Assembly: GCF_022179525.1 (NCBI RefSeq)
Contig: NZ_BPQX01000069.1
Coordinates: 1-64,000 of the forward strand
Source: Methylobacterium persicinum
GTDB taxonomy: Bacteria > Pseudomonadota > Alphaproteobacteria > Rhizobiales > Beijerinckiaceae
Length of the DNA: 64,000 nucleotides
Direction of reading: 5' to 3'
Position numbers and translations under genes: made by a program. Positions 8,679 through 18,016 of this stretch are shown piece by piece (the first letter of the stretch is position 1; each line of letters begins with the position of its first letter). The notes below the pieces were generated by a model. It was not told the DNA's origin, did no database searches, and saw only the letters and a program-made list of their open reading frames with translations.

Positions 8679-9857
8679 TCAGCGGGATTTCGGCAGCCGG
8701 TGCCCGGCGAAGAAGTCGAGCATCGCCCGGGAGGCGTCCGGTCCCCCGGGATCGGTATAGCTGCCCTCCGGCCTGCCGCCCGACCACGCATGGCCGGCGC
8801 CCCGGATGCGCCAGTCCTCCAGGACGACGCACCCGGCGCGGTCGGTATAACGCGTCCGCGTGAAGGCGTGGCCGCCGAAGCGCGCATCCGTGCCCTCGAA
8901 GCTCTCGGCGCTCGCCGTGAGACCGGAGGCCTCGGCCTGGGCCAGGATCTGGTCGGCGTTGCGCACGCTCACCGTGTTGTCGTCGCTCCCGTGGAAGACG
9001 ATCGTCGGGATTCGCTTGGGTGTGACGGCAGCGCCGAAATGCGGCCCCGTCCCGAGGCCCGGCGCCCCGACCTGCATCGCCACCAGGGCCGAGCCGAGAT
9101 CCCGGGCGCAACCCGCCGCGAGACCCGAATGGACGCCGACGGCGGCATAGAGGTCCGGATAGGCGTGGGCGATGTTCAGGGCCGCCGCGCCCCCCGCCGA
9201 CATGCCCGCGATGTAGACCTGGCCCGGATCAATGGGGAATTCGGCCATCACGGCGCGGGTGATCGCGGCCACGATGGCGGGCTCCCCGGTCTCCCGGCCC
9301 TGGTCGCCGGGATCGTACCACTTCCAGCACTTCTGCGGATGCGCCGACCGGCTCTGGGCCGGGTAGGCCACGAAGATCCCGGCCCGCTCGGCCAGGGCAT
9401 TCATGCCGGTGCCGGCGGCGAAGTCGTCGGGGTTCTGCGTGCAGCCGTGGAGCATCACCACGAGGGGGGCCCCCTCCTGCGGCGCGCTCGGGATGAAGAG
9501 CTTGTAGTCCCGCGAGCCGGCGGCGACCGAGAGGCTACGGCCGACGAAGGATCCCGGCGTGGCCTCACCATCCGCCTCGGGCGCCGGGGCGCGCAGGGGA
9601 TGGCCGAGGCCCTTCAGCACCGGCCCGATCCCGCGCACCACGGTCTCGACCACCTCCCGCATCCGCAGGCCCGGGGACGGCTCGGCGCCCTGGCGCGGCA
9701 GTCCGCCCTTGCCGGACAGGGAGCGCTGGATGAGGGCGGTCGCCTCCTCCAGGCGTCCGAGACCCGTCAGCCGGGTGGCCTCCGCCAGATCCCCCAGGGG
9801 ATCCCCCGGAGACCGGGTCCCGGACTTCGGGTCGAATTTGCCGAATAGGTCGGACAT
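8679..9857 (-). CDS. PHB depolymerase-type esterase
   Basis: This 392-residue protein resembles the type 1 extracellular catalytic domain of short-chain polyhydroxyalkanoate depolymerases. The central part has VVMLHGCTQNPDDFA, the nucleophile elbow GMSAGG (about residue 225), VYPA-like FVAYPAQS, CWKWYD and the late His in IRGAGHAWSGG. About 110 extra N-terminal residues have no signal peptide, so an intracellular or exported-by-other-means enzyme is possible. It lies 26 bp downstream of a ribbon-helix-helix regulator gene and probably shares its promoter. The substrate may be PHB oligomers or another ester; context gives no further clue. Confidence 0.85.
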   Translation of the reverse strand: MSDLFGKFDPKSGTRSPGDPLGDLAEATRLTGLGRLEEATALIQRSLSGKGGLPRQGAEPSPGLRMREVVETVVRGIGPVLKGLGHPLRAPAPEADGEATPGSFVGRSLSVAAGSRDYKLFIPSAPQEGAPLVVMLHGCTQNPDDFAAGTGMNALAERAGIFVAYPAQSRSAHPQKCWKWYDPGDQGRETGEPAIVAAITRAVMAEFPIDPGQVYIAGMSAGGAAALNIAHAYPDLYAAVGVHSGLAAGCARDLGSALVAMQVGAPGLGTGPHFGAAVTPKRIPTIVFHGSDDNTVSVRNADQILAQAEASGLTASAESFEGTDARFGGHAFTRTRYTDRAGCVVLEDWRIRGAGHAWSGGRPEGSYTDPGGPDASRAMLDFFAGHRLPKSR

Positions 9858-9883
9858 GGGTGTCCCTCGTCTCGGGATTGCGG

Positions 9884-10318
9884 TCAGCGCAGGCGGTCGG
9901 CGAGGGCGGCGCGGACGGCCGGGCTCGCCTGGAGGCTGCCCAGGACTGTCAGGGTGCCGATGGTGTCGCGGGCGAGTTCGGGGGTGACGTCCGGCCCGAT
10001 GGTGGCGAGGCCGAGCACCCGGATGTCGAGCATCCGGCCCTCGGCCCGGGCCGCCTCGAGCTCAGCCCGGCCGATCCGGCACAGCCCGAGTTCGATGCTG
10101 CGCCGCTCCACCGATTGCTTAGTGATGTCCGCGTGCCGACCGATCTGGTTGCGGATCGCCGTGCGGATGAAATCGCTGCGGTTGGCGTAGACGCCCTCGG
10201 CCACGAGCAGATCCACGTAGCCGAGATCGACGTGACCAAGATTGATGGTGATCTTCTCGCTCTCGGGGACCCGCGAACCCGGCCCCGCTTGGCTCTGCAA
10301 CACTTGGGCTCGCGCCAC
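9884..10318 (-). CDS. Ribbon-helix-helix (CopG-type) regulator
   Basis: The 144-residue protein has a strand-helix-helix segment KITINLGHVDLGYVDLLVAE followed by GVYANRSDFIRTAIRNQIG (about residues 21-60), the arrangement of CopG/RHH repressors. The C-terminal part is rich in short helices and unassigned. GTG 10318 is taken as start because AGGAG is seven bases before it; an ATG at 10375 has no such site and lies within the operator-like palindromes. The gene precedes the esterase gene. Two inverted repeats upstream suggest autoregulation of the pair. Confidence 0.75.
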   Translation of the reverse strand: MARAQVLQSQAGPGSRVPESEKITINLGHVDLGYVDLLVAEGVYANRSDFIRTAIRNQIGRHADITKQSVERRSIELGLCRIGRAELEAARAEGRMLDIRVLGLATIGPDVTPELARDTIGTLTVLGSLQASPAVRAALADRLR

Positions 10319-10331
10319 GACCCGTCTCCTA

Positions 10332-10347
10332 CCATCCAGCTGGATGG
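10332..10347. promoter_or_regulatory. 16-bp perfect palindrome, candidate RHH operator
   Basis: CCATCCAGCTGGATGG is a perfect palindrome located 14 bp upstream of the regulator GTG, overlapping the region where its leader would begin. Its symmetry and position fit an operator for the ribbon-helix-helix protein encoded just downstream. Confidence 0.5.
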
Positions 10348-10365
10348 CATATAGAGGGTCATTTT

Positions 10366-10395
10366 TGCATTGCAATAGGCGCTTGTTGCAATGCA
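10366..10395. promoter_or_regulatory. Inverted repeat TGCATTGCAA, candidate operator
   Basis: TGCATTGCAA and its exact reverse complement TTGCAATGCA are separated by 10 bp, so their centres are 20 bp apart, about two helical turns. The repeat lies 48 bp upstream of the RHH regulator start in an AT-richer patch likely to be the promoter. Confidence 0.5.
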
Positions 10396-10461
10396 GCGCA
10401 GGAAGGATAGGGCAGGCGGATGGGTCCGATCGCGCAGCATGGCGCGATCGGACGGATTGGA

Positions 10462-11181
10462 TCAGGCGGGTTCCGTGCCGCCGATGTAGTCCGACCAGAT
10501 CGCCCCCGCGCCAAAGCTCCCGCGGAACGCATCGTGACGCTCCCGTTCGGCATCGGTCAGGCGGCTGCGGAAGGCCCTCGGTGCCACGGGCACAGCGCCG
10601 GGCGTGTCGGAGGCGGCGGGGGCGGCGGCTTCCGCCATGAGGAGGCCGAGGCTCGTCTGCTTGCCGCCGAGCAATTCGACATAGACCTCGGCCAGGATCT
10701 GCGCGTCGAGGAGCGCCCCGTGCTTGGTGCGGCGGGAATTGTCGATCCCGTAGCGGGAGCAGAGGGCGTCGAGATTGTTGGCTGCGCCGGGATGCTTGCG
10801 CCGGGCCATGGGCAGGGTGTCGACGACATCCTCCAGCCGGATCGGCGGGGGGGCCTTCGCACCGAGCCGGGCATATTCCATGTTGAGGAAGCCCACGTCG
10901 AACGGGGCATTGTGGATGACGAGGCGGGCATCCCCCAGGAAGTCCAGCAGGTCGGGCAGGATCGCGGCGAAGACCGGCTTGTCGAACAGGAACGCGTCGG
11001 ACAGCCCGTGCACGGCGAAGGCGCCCTCCGACACCGCCCGCTGCGGGTTGACGTAGCGGTGGAAGTCCCGGCCCGTCGGGATGTGGTTGAACAGCTCGAT
11101 GGCACCGATCTCGATCAGCCGGTCGCCGTTCTGGGCCTCGGTGCCGGTGGTCTCGGTATCGAGGACGATCTCACGCAGCAT
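10462..11181 (-). CDS. dnaQ: DNA polymerase III epsilon subunit
   Basis: The 239-residue protein is the 3'-5' proofreading exonuclease of the replicative polymerase. Motif Exo I is LDTETTG (residues 7-13), Exo II is HNAPFDVGFL (about 91), and Exo III is KHGALLDAQILAEVY with the catalytic His and Asp. Length and C-terminal polymerase-binding tail are normal for alphaproteobacteria. It is on the same strand as coaE, aroE and maf, an order common in Rhizobiales, with a family A repeat between it and coaE. Confidence 0.96.
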   Translation of the reverse strand: MLREIVLDTETTGTEAQNGDRLIEIGAIELFNHIPTGRDFHRYVNPQRAVSEGAFAVHGLSDAFLFDKPVFAAILPDLLDFLGDARLVIHNAPFDVGFLNMEYARLGAKAPPPIRLEDVVDTLPMARRKHPGAANNLDALCSRYGIDNSRRTKHGALLDAQILAEVYVELLGGKQTSLGLLMAEAAAPAASDTPGAVPVAPRAFRSRLTDAERERHDAFRGSFGAGAIWSDYIGGTEPA

Positions 11182-11284
11182 TCTGTCGGGTCCTGCCGGT
11201 CCGTGGGGCGATGGCCGCCGAACCTACGCCCTTAGCGCGTCTTCGGGAACCGTGGGATCGGCTCCCCTCCGTCCCAGCCTCGTC

Positions 11285-11374
11285 GTCATTGCGAGCACGG
11301 CGAAGCAATCCAGGGCCGCGGGACGTCTCGGAGTGTGGCGGATCCCTGGGTTGCTCCGCCGCGCTCGCAATGAC
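11285..11374. repeat. Family A palindromic repeat, copy 3
   Basis: The arms GTCATTGCGAGC and GCTCGCAATGAC flank a core with AAGCAATCCAGGG and CCCTGGGTTGC. It lies in the spacer between coaE and dnaQ, so it would be part of a shared transcript if the two are cotranscribed. Confidence 0.85.
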
Positions 11375-11411
11375 CGCGGGGATGACCTGATCCAAGGATG
11401 ATAAAAATGCT

Positions 11412-12059
11412 TCAGCCCACTGGTTTTGCCGCGTTCGACCGCGGCAGGGGGTGGGCGCCGAGCACCGCCACGATCCGCGCCACCTCCGCCTCGGCGTAGG
11501 AAAAGCCCCTGCCGGTGTCGATGACGTAGTCGGCCCGGGCCCGCTTCTCGGCATCGGGCATCTGCTTGGCGAGGATCGCCGCGAAGGCGGCCTCGGTCAT
11601 GCCCGGTCGGGCGAGGACGCGTTCGCGCTGGACGGCGGCCGGTGCGCTCACCACTGCCACGGCATCGCAGCGGCCCTCGCCGCCGGTCTCGTAGAGGAGG
11701 GGGATGTCGAGGACGACGAGGGGCGCGTCCCGGTGCGCCAGCAGGAAGGCATCCGATTCGATCCGCACCAGGGGATGGACCAGGGCCTCGAGCCGGGCGA
11801 GCCGGTCCGGCTGCCCGAGCACCGCCGCCCGCAGCGCCCCCCGATCGACGCCACCCTGCGGATCGATCACCCCCGGGAACTCCCGGCCGATGCCCCTGGC
11901 GGCCGCGCCCCCCGGCCCATAGAGGGCGTGGACCGCCGCATCCGCGTCGTGGACGGGCACACCCAAAGCCCGGAACATGGTGGCGGTCGCCGACTTGCCC
12001 ATCCCGATGGAGCCGGTGAGGCCGAGGATGCAGGGCCGGCGCCGCCCCGCCGCGCTCAT
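11412..12059 (-). CDS. coaE: Dephospho-CoA kinase
   Basis: The 215-residue enzyme catalyses the last step of CoA synthesis. The P-loop [17 protein letters not shown] is at about residues 13-29, the DADAAVH segment follows, and [13 protein letters not shown] (about 112) and the lid/base region match the family. ATG 12059 overlaps the aroE stop by four bases (ATGA), which fixes the start; an extension to 12125 would overlap aroE deeply. Translationally coupled to aroE. Confidence 0.95.
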   Translation of the reverse strand: MSAAGRRRPCILGLTGSIGMGKSATATMFRALGVPVHDADAAVHALYGPGGAAARGIGREFPGVIDPQGGVDRGALRAAVLGQPDRLARLEALVHPLVRIESDAFLLAHRDAPLVVLDIPLLYETGGEGRCDAVAVVSAPAAVQRERVLARPGMTEAAFAAILAKQMPDAEKRARADYVIDTGRGFSYAEAEVARIVAVLGAHPLPRSNAAKPVG

Positions 12060-12886
12060 CGGAGGAGGTCCGCGACGATCACGTCGCGCAAGGCGGGCGT
12101 CACCTCCGGCCGCACGCCGAACCACGCTTCGAAGCCGGGTACGGCCTGGTGCAGCAGCATCCCGAGCCCGTCCACCGCAGCGAGCCCCCGGGCACGGGCC
12201 GCGGCAAGAAGGTCCGTCTCCAGGGGCGCGTAGACGATGTCGGCCACGGCCGCGCCGGCCGGGAGCGGGGCGAGGTCGAGGGCCAGGGGCAGCTGCCCCT
12301 TCATGCCTAGCGACGTGGTGTTCACCAGGAGGCCCGCCCGCGCCATCGCCGCCGGAAGGTCCGCCCAGGCGAGGGGCTCAGCGACGCCCGGAGCCAGGGC
12401 GGCGACCGCCTCGGCCCGCGCCTTCGTGCGGTTCGCCACCCGGATGCGCGAGACGCCCCGCTCGGCGAGGCCAACCACGATGGCCCGCGCCGCGCCGCCG
12501 GCACCCAGGATCACCGCCTCGCCGCGCACCGGCCAATCCGCCCCGAGGCTCCGGTCGAGATGGGCGCAGAAGCCCGGCGCGTCGGTGTTGTCCCCGTGGA
12601 GGCGGCCGTCTGCGCCGACGACGAGGGTGTTCACCGCGCCGATCGCCTCCGCCCGGGGGGTCAGGGTGTCGGAGAGGGCGAAGGCGGCCTCCTTGTGCGG
12701 GAGGGTGACGTTGCCCCCGGCAAAGCCCGACTCCGACAGGCCCCGCAGGAACGCCTGGATGTCGGCCGGAGGCACGTCGATGCGCTCGTAGCTGCCGTCG
12801 ATCCCGTGGGCGGCGAGCCAGTGACCATGAATCAGCGGCGAGCGGGAATGGGCGATGGGATGCCCGACGACGAAGGCCCTGATCAT
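12056..12886 (-). CDS. aroE: Shikimate dehydrogenase
   Basis: The 276-residue enzyme reduces 3-dehydroshikimate with NADPH in aromatic amino-acid synthesis. The N-terminal substrate site [17 protein letters not shown] (about residues 7-23) carries the SxS motif, [10 protein letters not shown] holds the catalytic Lys (about 66), and the NADP site reads [21 protein letters not shown] follows. ATG 12886 overlaps the stop of the metal transporter gene (ATGA), and the 3' end overlaps coaE in the same way. Confidence 0.96.
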   Translation of the reverse strand: MIRAFVVGHPIAHSRSPLIHGHWLAAHGIDGSYERIDVPPADIQAFLRGLSESGFAGGNVTLPHKEAAFALSDTLTPRAEAIGAVNTLVVGADGRLHGDNTDAPGFCAHLDRSLGADWPVRGEAVILGAGGAARAIVVGLAERGVSRIRVANRTKARAEAVAALAPGVAEPLAWADLPAAMARAGLLVNTTSLGMKGQLPLALDLAPLPAGAAVADIVYAPLETDLLAAARARGLAAVDGLGMLLHQAVPGFEAWFGVRPEVTPALRDVIVADLLR

Positions 12887-13833
12887 GCCGCGCAGGCTCC
12901 CGCGAGGCGGCAATCGGGGCCGCCCGCCTCCTCGATCTGGAGGGTGGCGTGTCCGATGCCGAACCGTTCACGCAGGCCGTCGGCCGTCTCGAGGAGGAAG
13001 CCGTTGCCGGGATGCCCTTCCCCCATCACCAGATGCGCGGTGAGGGCCACGCTCGTCGTGCTCATCGACCAGATGTGCAGGTCGTGCAGATCGGACACCC
13101 CGGGCCGGTCGCGCAGGAACCCTTCCACCGCCGTGGGGGAAATCTCCGGTGGCACGGCGTCGAGGGACATGGCCACGCTGTCGCGGAGCAGCCCCCAGGT
13201 CGCCCAGACGACGAGGCCCGCCACCACGAGGCTCACGGCCGGATCGATCCATTCGAGACCGGTCGCCCAGATGGCGAGGCCCGCCAGCACCACCCCCGCC
13301 GAGACGGCGGCGTCGGCGGCCATGTGCAGGTAGGCGCCCCGGATGTTGATGTCTCCCTTGGCGCCGCTGGCGAACAGCCACGCCGTCACCCCGTTCACGA
13401 GGATGCCGATGGCGGCCACCACCATCACCGTGCCGCCCGCGACGGGCTCCGGGTGGACGAGGCGCACCGCCGCCTCCCACATCACGGCGCCCATGGCGAT
13501 GAGCAGGAACACGGCGTTGAACAGGGCCGCGAGGATCGACGAGCCGCGCAAGCCATAGGTGAACCGCGCCGTCCTCTGCCGCCGGACGAGGACCGAGGCA
13601 ACCCAGGCGGCGAGGAGGCCGAGAACGTCGGACAGGTTGTGGCCCGCATCCGCCACCAGGGACATGGCGTTGGCGGCGTAGCCGTAGCCGGCCTCGATCA
13701 CCACGAAGGCGGTGTTCAGGGCGATGCCCACGGCGAAGGCCGTGCCGAACCGTTTGGGCGCATGGGAATGGCCGCCATGGGAATGGCTGCCGTGGCTATG
13801 GCCACCATGTCCGTGATCGTGTCCGGCGCCCAT
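12883..13833 (-). CDS. Cation diffusion facilitator metal exporter
   Basis: The protein of about 316 residues is a CDF antiporter, most likely for Zn2+ or related divalent metals. The first 26 residues are a His/Gly-rich metal-binding segment with about ten His. Six membrane segments follow. Segment II has SLVADAGHNLSDVLGLL and segment V has HMAADAAVSAGVV, giving the HxxxD and HxxxD transport-site pairs typical of zinc CDFs. The C-terminal cytoplasmic domain has LHDLHIWSMST. ATG 13833 is chosen; GTG 13842 is an alternative. The gene is translationally coupled to aroE (4-bp overlap), an uncommon partner. Confidence 0.92.
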   Translation of the reverse strand: MGAGHDHGHGGHSHGSHSHGGHSHAPKRFGTAFAVGIALNTAFVVIEAGYGYAANAMSLVADAGHNLSDVLGLLAAWVASVLVRRQRTARFTYGLRGSSILAALFNAVFLLIAMGAVMWEAAVRLVHPEPVAGGTVMVVAAIGILVNGVTAWLFASGAKGDINIRGAYLHMAADAAVSAGVVLAGLAIWATGLEWIDPAVSLVVAGLVVWATWGLLRDSVAMSLDAVPPEISPTAVEGFLRDRPGVSDLHDLHIWSMSTTSVALTAHLVMGEGHPGNGFLLETADGLRERFGIGHATLQIEEAGGPDCRLAGACAA

Positions 13834-14005
13834 GCTGTTCACCCTTGCCTCGGAAGGCCCGTCATACCTCACCCGGCGCCGTCTGTTACCCTTCGATCTG
13901 CCCGTCGGGCGACCGGTGCGGGCGGCGGACGAGGCACCCAATGGCGGGTCCGGCCAACGGGGACGCTCAGGAACGCCATCCGTCATCCCCACCCGCTGCC
14001 TCATC

Positions 14006-14116
14006 CCTCATCCTGAGGTGCCGCGTCTGCGGCCTCGAAGGAGGGCTCCAGGGATCGCGCGGAAGCTGGAGCCCTCCTTCGAGGCCGACGCTTCGCGACG
14101 GCACCTCAGGATGAGG
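14006..14116. repeat. Family B palindromic repeat, copy 1
   Basis: The outer arms CCTCATCCTGAGGTGCC and GGCACCTCAGGATGAGG are near-perfect complements. The inner arms GCCTCGAAGGAGGGCTCCAG and CTGGAGCCCTCCTTCGAGGC are perfect complements. The element lies between maf and the CDF gene and would fold into a long hairpin in either strand. Confidence 0.88.
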
Positions 14117-14180
14117 GACAGGGTGGGGCGAATCGCGGTTCACAGTCTCCCTGCCTGGCGTGCCCCGGCCGGACGCGGCT

Positions 14181-14792
14181 TCAGAACCGCAGCAGGCCCG
14201 CCGCCCGGAGGCGGGCGAGCAGGGGCGTGAGGGGCAGGCCCAGGATCGTGCTGTGGGCGCCCTCCACCGCCTCGAACAGATGGATGCCCGGCCCTTCCAG
14301 CTGGTAGCCGCCGACGCTGCTGCAGATGCGGGCTTCCCCGGCGCAGGCGACATAGGCTTCGATCGCATCCGCGGAGAGGGGGCGCATGGTCATCCGCGCC
14401 GTATCCGTGAAAAGGTCGCTCACCCCGTCATGGACCAGGGCCACGGCGGAATGGAGCGCATGGGTCCGGCCCGCGAGCCGGGCGAGGTGCTCCCGTGCCG
14501 CCAGCCCGTCCGCGGGCTTGTGGAAGACGGTCCCGTCGAGGGCGAGCACCTGATCGGCCCCCACCACGACCCGTCCGGGGTGGCGAGCGACCACGGCCTC
14601 CGCCTTGGCCCGGGCCAGGGCGAGGGCAAGATCTTGAGGCGACAGGTTCTCGGACGCCGCCTCCACCGCCCGTTCGTCCACGCCGGGGGAAGTTGTCTCG
14701 ACGGGTAGGGCCGCGCTTTCCAGAAGCAGGCGGCGCGTGGCGCTGGTCGAAGCGAGGAGAAGCGGCGCCGGGCCGAGCCAGGGAGACGTCAT
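14181..14792 (-). CDS. maf: Maf-family nucleotide pyrophosphatase
   Basis: The 203-residue protein begins with the Maf signature LLLASTSATRRLLLE (about residues 11-25), followed by DERAVE, the RAKAEAVV helix, VVVGADQVLALDG and an SSVGGYQLEGPG segment near the C-terminus. Maf proteins hydrolyse non-canonical or modified nucleoside triphosphates, often dTTP/UTP. The order maf, aroE, coaE, dnaQ is conserved in Rhizobiales; here a CDF transporter and a family B repeat lie between maf and aroE. Confidence 0.93.
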   Translation of the reverse strand: MTSPWLGPAPLLLASTSATRRLLLESAALPVETTSPGVDERAVEAASENLSPQDLALALARAKAEAVVARHPGRVVVGADQVLALDGTVFHKPADGLAAREHLARLAGRTHALHSAVALVHDGVSDLFTDTARMTMRPLSADAIEAYVACAGEARICSSVGGYQLEGPGIHLFEAVEGAHSTILGLPLTPLLARLRAAGLLRF

Positions 14793-14950
14793 CGCCCCAG
14801 TGTCACGGTTCGCGGCGATCCTGCAAGGGAATCGGCTCGCTGTGCGACGCGCCCCACCGCCGGCTCCGGGCCGGTCGGCAGGGCTGTCGCCGGGGCCGCT
14901 ACGCCACCTGACCCCTGCCGGGACACTCGCAGAAATCGGTTAGCCGAATG

Positions 14951-15589
14951 TCAACGCAGGGGCTTGGAAATGCCGGGAATGGCCTTGGTGAGGCCGGGCA
15001 CGGCCTTGTCACTCACCGTGTGGCGGGCGGCCATGGCGGTGTTGATCTCCCAGAGGAGGAGGTCGGCGGCGAGACGGAGGGCGCCGTGGCCGCTGCGGCC
15101 GAGGGCGGTGCGCACCTCGATGCTGCGCTCGGCAGCTTCCATCAAGGGATCGACCGGCTCGGCGGCCGACACCGGGCGCGGGGATGCGATACAGGTCGCC
15201 TCGGCCGAGAGTGCGTCATCGCTGGTAATGTCGATGAACACGCCGCGGCCGATGATTCGGCCATCCTCGCTCCATGCGAACAAGCCCCGTGCCTGGATTC
15301 GCCGCAATCCGACCCTGGGGAGGATCGCCCGGAATTCCATCAGGGACGACCCGCCCGACCGCATGCGCTCCCGGCAGTGATTGGTCGCGGCCTGCCTGTC
15401 GTCCTCGTGGACCATGGCGAAGGTCCGGGCGAGGGGCACGGCGACGCCCGCCAAGTTCTCGTCGTCGAAGACGTACCTGGCCCCCGCCCGGTCGAGCGTT
15501 CCCGTCTCGGCCGCGCCGTCGATCTCCCACTGACCGACGATGCCGGCGGCCGCGAGGGCCGATGGCGGAGAGGCGAGACGTGATCCCAT
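14951..15589 (-). CDS. PAS-like domain protein
   Basis: This 212-residue protein has one PAS-fold-like region at about residues 15-125. Supporting segments are GQWEIDG, the helical HEDDRQA, and the strands SLMEFRAILPR, IQARGLFAWSEDGRIIGRGVFIDIT. The rest, about 85 residues, is helical and has no recognised output domain. ATG 15589 has AAAGG seven bases upstream. It lies downstream of rho on the same strand. It may be a small sensory or adaptor protein; no cofactor-binding residues could be assigned. Confidence 0.65.
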   Translation of the reverse strand: MGSRLASPPSALAAAGIVGQWEIDGAAETGTLDRAGARYVFDDENLAGVAVPLARTFAMVHEDDRQAATNHCRERMRSGGSSLMEFRAILPRVGLRRIQARGLFAWSEDGRIIGRGVFIDITSDDALSAEATCIASPRPVSAAEPVDPLMEAAERSIEVRTALGRSGHGALRLAADLLLWEINTAMAARHTVSDKAVPGLTKAIPGISKPLR

Positions 15590-15679
15590 CGACGGACCTT
15601 TGCATTGGAGCGCGAGAAGGATCGTATCTCCTGAATCGGCGTCCGCCGGCAACCCTCGAGATTGTTTCTAAACTTTATT

Positions 15680-17023
15680 TTATGTGTTCATCGAGTCGAA
15701 GAAATCAGTGTTTGTCTTTGTCTGGCGCAATTTGTCCAACAAGAACTCAATTGCGTCAGTCACGCCCATCGGATTGAGGATTCGCCGCAGGACATAGGTC
15801 TTCTTGAGCGAGTCCGGCGGGACCAGCAGTTCTTCCTTGCGGGTGCCCGACCTCGTGATGTCGATGGCGGGGAAGATTCTCTTATCGGAAACCTTCCGGT
15901 CGAGAATGATTTCCGAATTGCCGGTGCCCTTGAACTCCTCGAAGATCACCTCGTCCATGCGGGAGCCGGTGTCGATGAGGGCCGTGGCGATGATCGAGAG
16001 CGATCCGCCCTCCTCGATGTTGCGGGCGGCGCCGAAGAAGCGCTTCGGCCGCTGCAGGGCGTTGGCGTCCACGCCGCCGGTCAGCACCTTGCCGGAGGAC
16101 GGCACCACCGTGTTGTAGGCCCGGCCGAGGCGGGTGATCGAATCGAGCAGGATGACCACGTCGCGGCCGTGCTCCACGAGACGCTTGGCCTTCTCGATGA
16201 CCATCTCGGCGACCTGCACGTGGCGGGTGGCCGGCTCGTCGAAGGTGGAGGCGATGACCTCGCCCTTCACCGAGCGCTGCATGTCGGTCACCTCCTCCGG
16301 GCGCTCGTCGATGAGCAGCACGATGAGGTAGCACTCGGGGTGGTTCAGGGTGATCGACTGGGCGATGTTCTGCATCAGCACGGTCTTGCCCGTGCGCGGC
16401 GGCGCCACGATCAGGGCGCGCTGGCCCTTGCCGATCGGGGCCACGATGTCGATGATCCGGGGCGAGAAGTCCTTCTTGGTCGGGTTGTCCAGCTCGAGCT
16501 TGAACCGCTTGGTCGGGAACAGCGGCGTCAGGTTGTCGAAGTGGACCTTGTGCTTGATCTTCTCGGGGTTCTCGAAATTGATCGTGTTGACCTTCAGCAG
16601 CGCAAAGTAGCGCTCGCCGTCCTTCGGGCCACGGATCGGACCCTCGACCGTGTCGCCGGTCCGCAGGCCGAAGCGGCGGATCTGGGTCGGCGAGATGTAG
16701 ATGTCGTCCGGACCCGGCAGATAGTTCGAATCGCTGGAGCGCAGGAAGCCGAAGCCGTCCTGGAGCACCTCGACGGTGCCGGCGCCGATGATCTCCACCT
16801 CCTTCGAAGCGAGCTGCTTCAGGATGGCGAACATCAACTCCTGCTTGCGCATGGTCGATGCGTTCTCGACCTCCACCTCTTCGGCGAAGGCGGTGAGCTC
16901 GGTCGGCGTCTTGGCCTTGAGCTCGGAGAGTTTCACCTCGCGCATGCCGGCGAGGGCGGCCACGGCGGTCTCGGCCGGTTCAACGGTCTCGAGATCGGCG
17001 AGGGCGTCGGAGTCTGAAGTCAT
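15680..17023 (-). CDS. rho: Transcription termination factor Rho
   Basis: The 447-residue protein is a hexameric RNA-dependent ATPase helicase. After a short acidic N-terminus come the Rho N-terminal helix bundle, the OSB/cold-shock RNA-binding part ([17 protein letters not shown]), the Walker A motif [11 protein letters not shown] (about residues 193-203), Walker [17 protein letters not shown], the Q-loop region and the R-loop segment [12 protein letters not shown]. All are standard. The 348 bp upstream holds no gene, consistent with a long leader for an autoregulated rho gene. Confidence 0.97.
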   Translation of the reverse strand: MTSDSDALADLETVEPAETAVAALAGMREVKLSELKAKTPTELTAFAEEVEVENASTMRKQELMFAILKQLASKEVEIIGAGTVEVLQDGFGFLRSSDSNYLPGPDDIYISPTQIRRFGLRTGDTVEGPIRGPKDGERYFALLKVNTINFENPEKIKHKVHFDNLTPLFPTKRFKLELDNPTKKDFSPRIIDIVAPIGKGQRALIVAPPRTGKTVLMQNIAQSITLNHPECYLIVLLIDERPEEVTDMQRSVKGEVIASTFDEPATRHVQVAEMVIEKAKRLVEHGRDVVILLDSITRLGRAYNTVVPSSGKVLTGGVDANALQRPKRFFGAARNIEEGGSLSIIATALIDTGSRMDEVIFEEFKGTGNSEIILDRKVSDKRIFPAIDITRSGTRKEELLVPPDSLKKTYVLRRILNPMGVTDAIEFLLDKLRQTKTNTDFFDSMNT

Positions 17024-17371
17024 GGAATGTCTTGAACCGACGAAGGAACGGGACAGGGAGGTCGGTTTCGCGCCAAACGCCCGGGGAAGGGCTCCGGAGG
17101 GCGGGCCGCACCGCGGCGTGAAGCCCGTACATCGACTTTGGCGAACCGTCTTGGCAGGACCCTGGGGAGCTCACGGGCGCGCTGCGGCGCGGACCTTGTG
17201 AGAAGGGCACCGGATACTTACCCCGTTTCCGCTGGGATCTCAAGACCCTCCCTCGCCCTGCCGGCCGTTAGCGGCGAAGGGGAGGGCGGAACCCGGTCCG
17301 CCCGAGCCCGTTGCCCGTCCCGTTCACGGCGTCGCGGCGAAAGGCCGGGCGGGGGCCCCGCGCCGGAGCCG
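17024..17371. other. Rho / DUF3429 divergent intergenic region
   Basis: These 348 bp separate the divergently transcribed rho and DUF3429 genes. I see no coding frame, no repeat family member and no clear hairpin terminator. It must hold the promoters of both genes, but no convincing -35/-10 pair stood out. Confidence 0.5.
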
Positions 17372-17899
17372 ATGCAGACTGTGAGAGACCGTTCCATGCA
17401 CGACGACGCCACGGGCCGCACCATTGTCGCCCGCGAACCCCGCCGGATCCCCTGGCTCGATATCGTGTTCGGCTTTGGCCCAATGCTGCCCATCGCGGCG
17501 GGCGCGGCCGTGGCGTGGTGGCTCCAGGGGCAGCCCCTCGACTACCTCGTGGCCCTGTGCACGCTGCTCTATTCCGCCTCGATCCTGTGCTTCCTCGCCG
17601 GCGTCCACCGGGGCGTCAGCTTCCGCACGGAAGGCGGGCCGCGCCTGTCGCAGATGGTGACGATGCTGGTGCTCTACGGTCTCGGCCTCGGGAGCCTGTT
17701 CTCCGCGGTGCTGGGCAAGGTGGTGATCGGGCTGGCCATGTTGATCCTCGGCTATGCCCTGGTGGCGGTGCTCGATCCCATCGAGGCACGGTCGGGCTCC
17801 GTGCCCCTCGCCCATGCCCGGCTCCGCCCCATCCAGATGCCGATCGCGGTGGTGAGCCTCGCCGTCCTGCTCTGGGTGAAGCTCAACGCGCCGTACTGA
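17372..17899 (+). CDS. DUF3429 membrane protein
   Basis: This integral membrane protein of about 175 residues has five hydrophobic segments, beginning IPWLDIVFGFGPMLPIAAGAA. The segment YSASILCFLAGVHRGVSF contains the conserved SxxxxxFxxGxxxG pattern of DUF3429. The function is unknown. The start is uncertain: ATG 17372 has GGAG only three bases upstream, and ATG 17396 follows GAGAG by eight bases. It is a lone gene between rho (divergent) and hisS (same strand, 117 bp downstream). Confidence 0.8.
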   Translation: MQTVRDRSMHDDATGRTIVAREPRRIPWLDIVFGFGPMLPIAAGAAVAWWLQGQPLDYLVALCTLLYSASILCFLAGVHRGVSFRTEGGPRLSQMVTMLVLYGLGLGSLFSAVLGKVVIGLAMLILGYALVAVLDPIEARSGSVPLAHARLRPIQMPIAVVSLAVLLWVKLNAPY

Positions 17900-18016
17900 C
17901 GCCCGCTTGCCGCTCCCCGACCGCCTGCGTTAGAGCCCGGGGGAACGGCCGCCTGGGCCAGGATACGACAGCAGCGGCGCCTGCGAAGGCGCCTGCGGGA
18001 AGCGAACGATCACACC

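Noticed and set aside
7759-9111. Long HAD protein with an N-terminal extension
   Set aside because: The extension is the esterase gene read in another frame. The HAD gene proper begins at 8643 with a ribosome-binding site.
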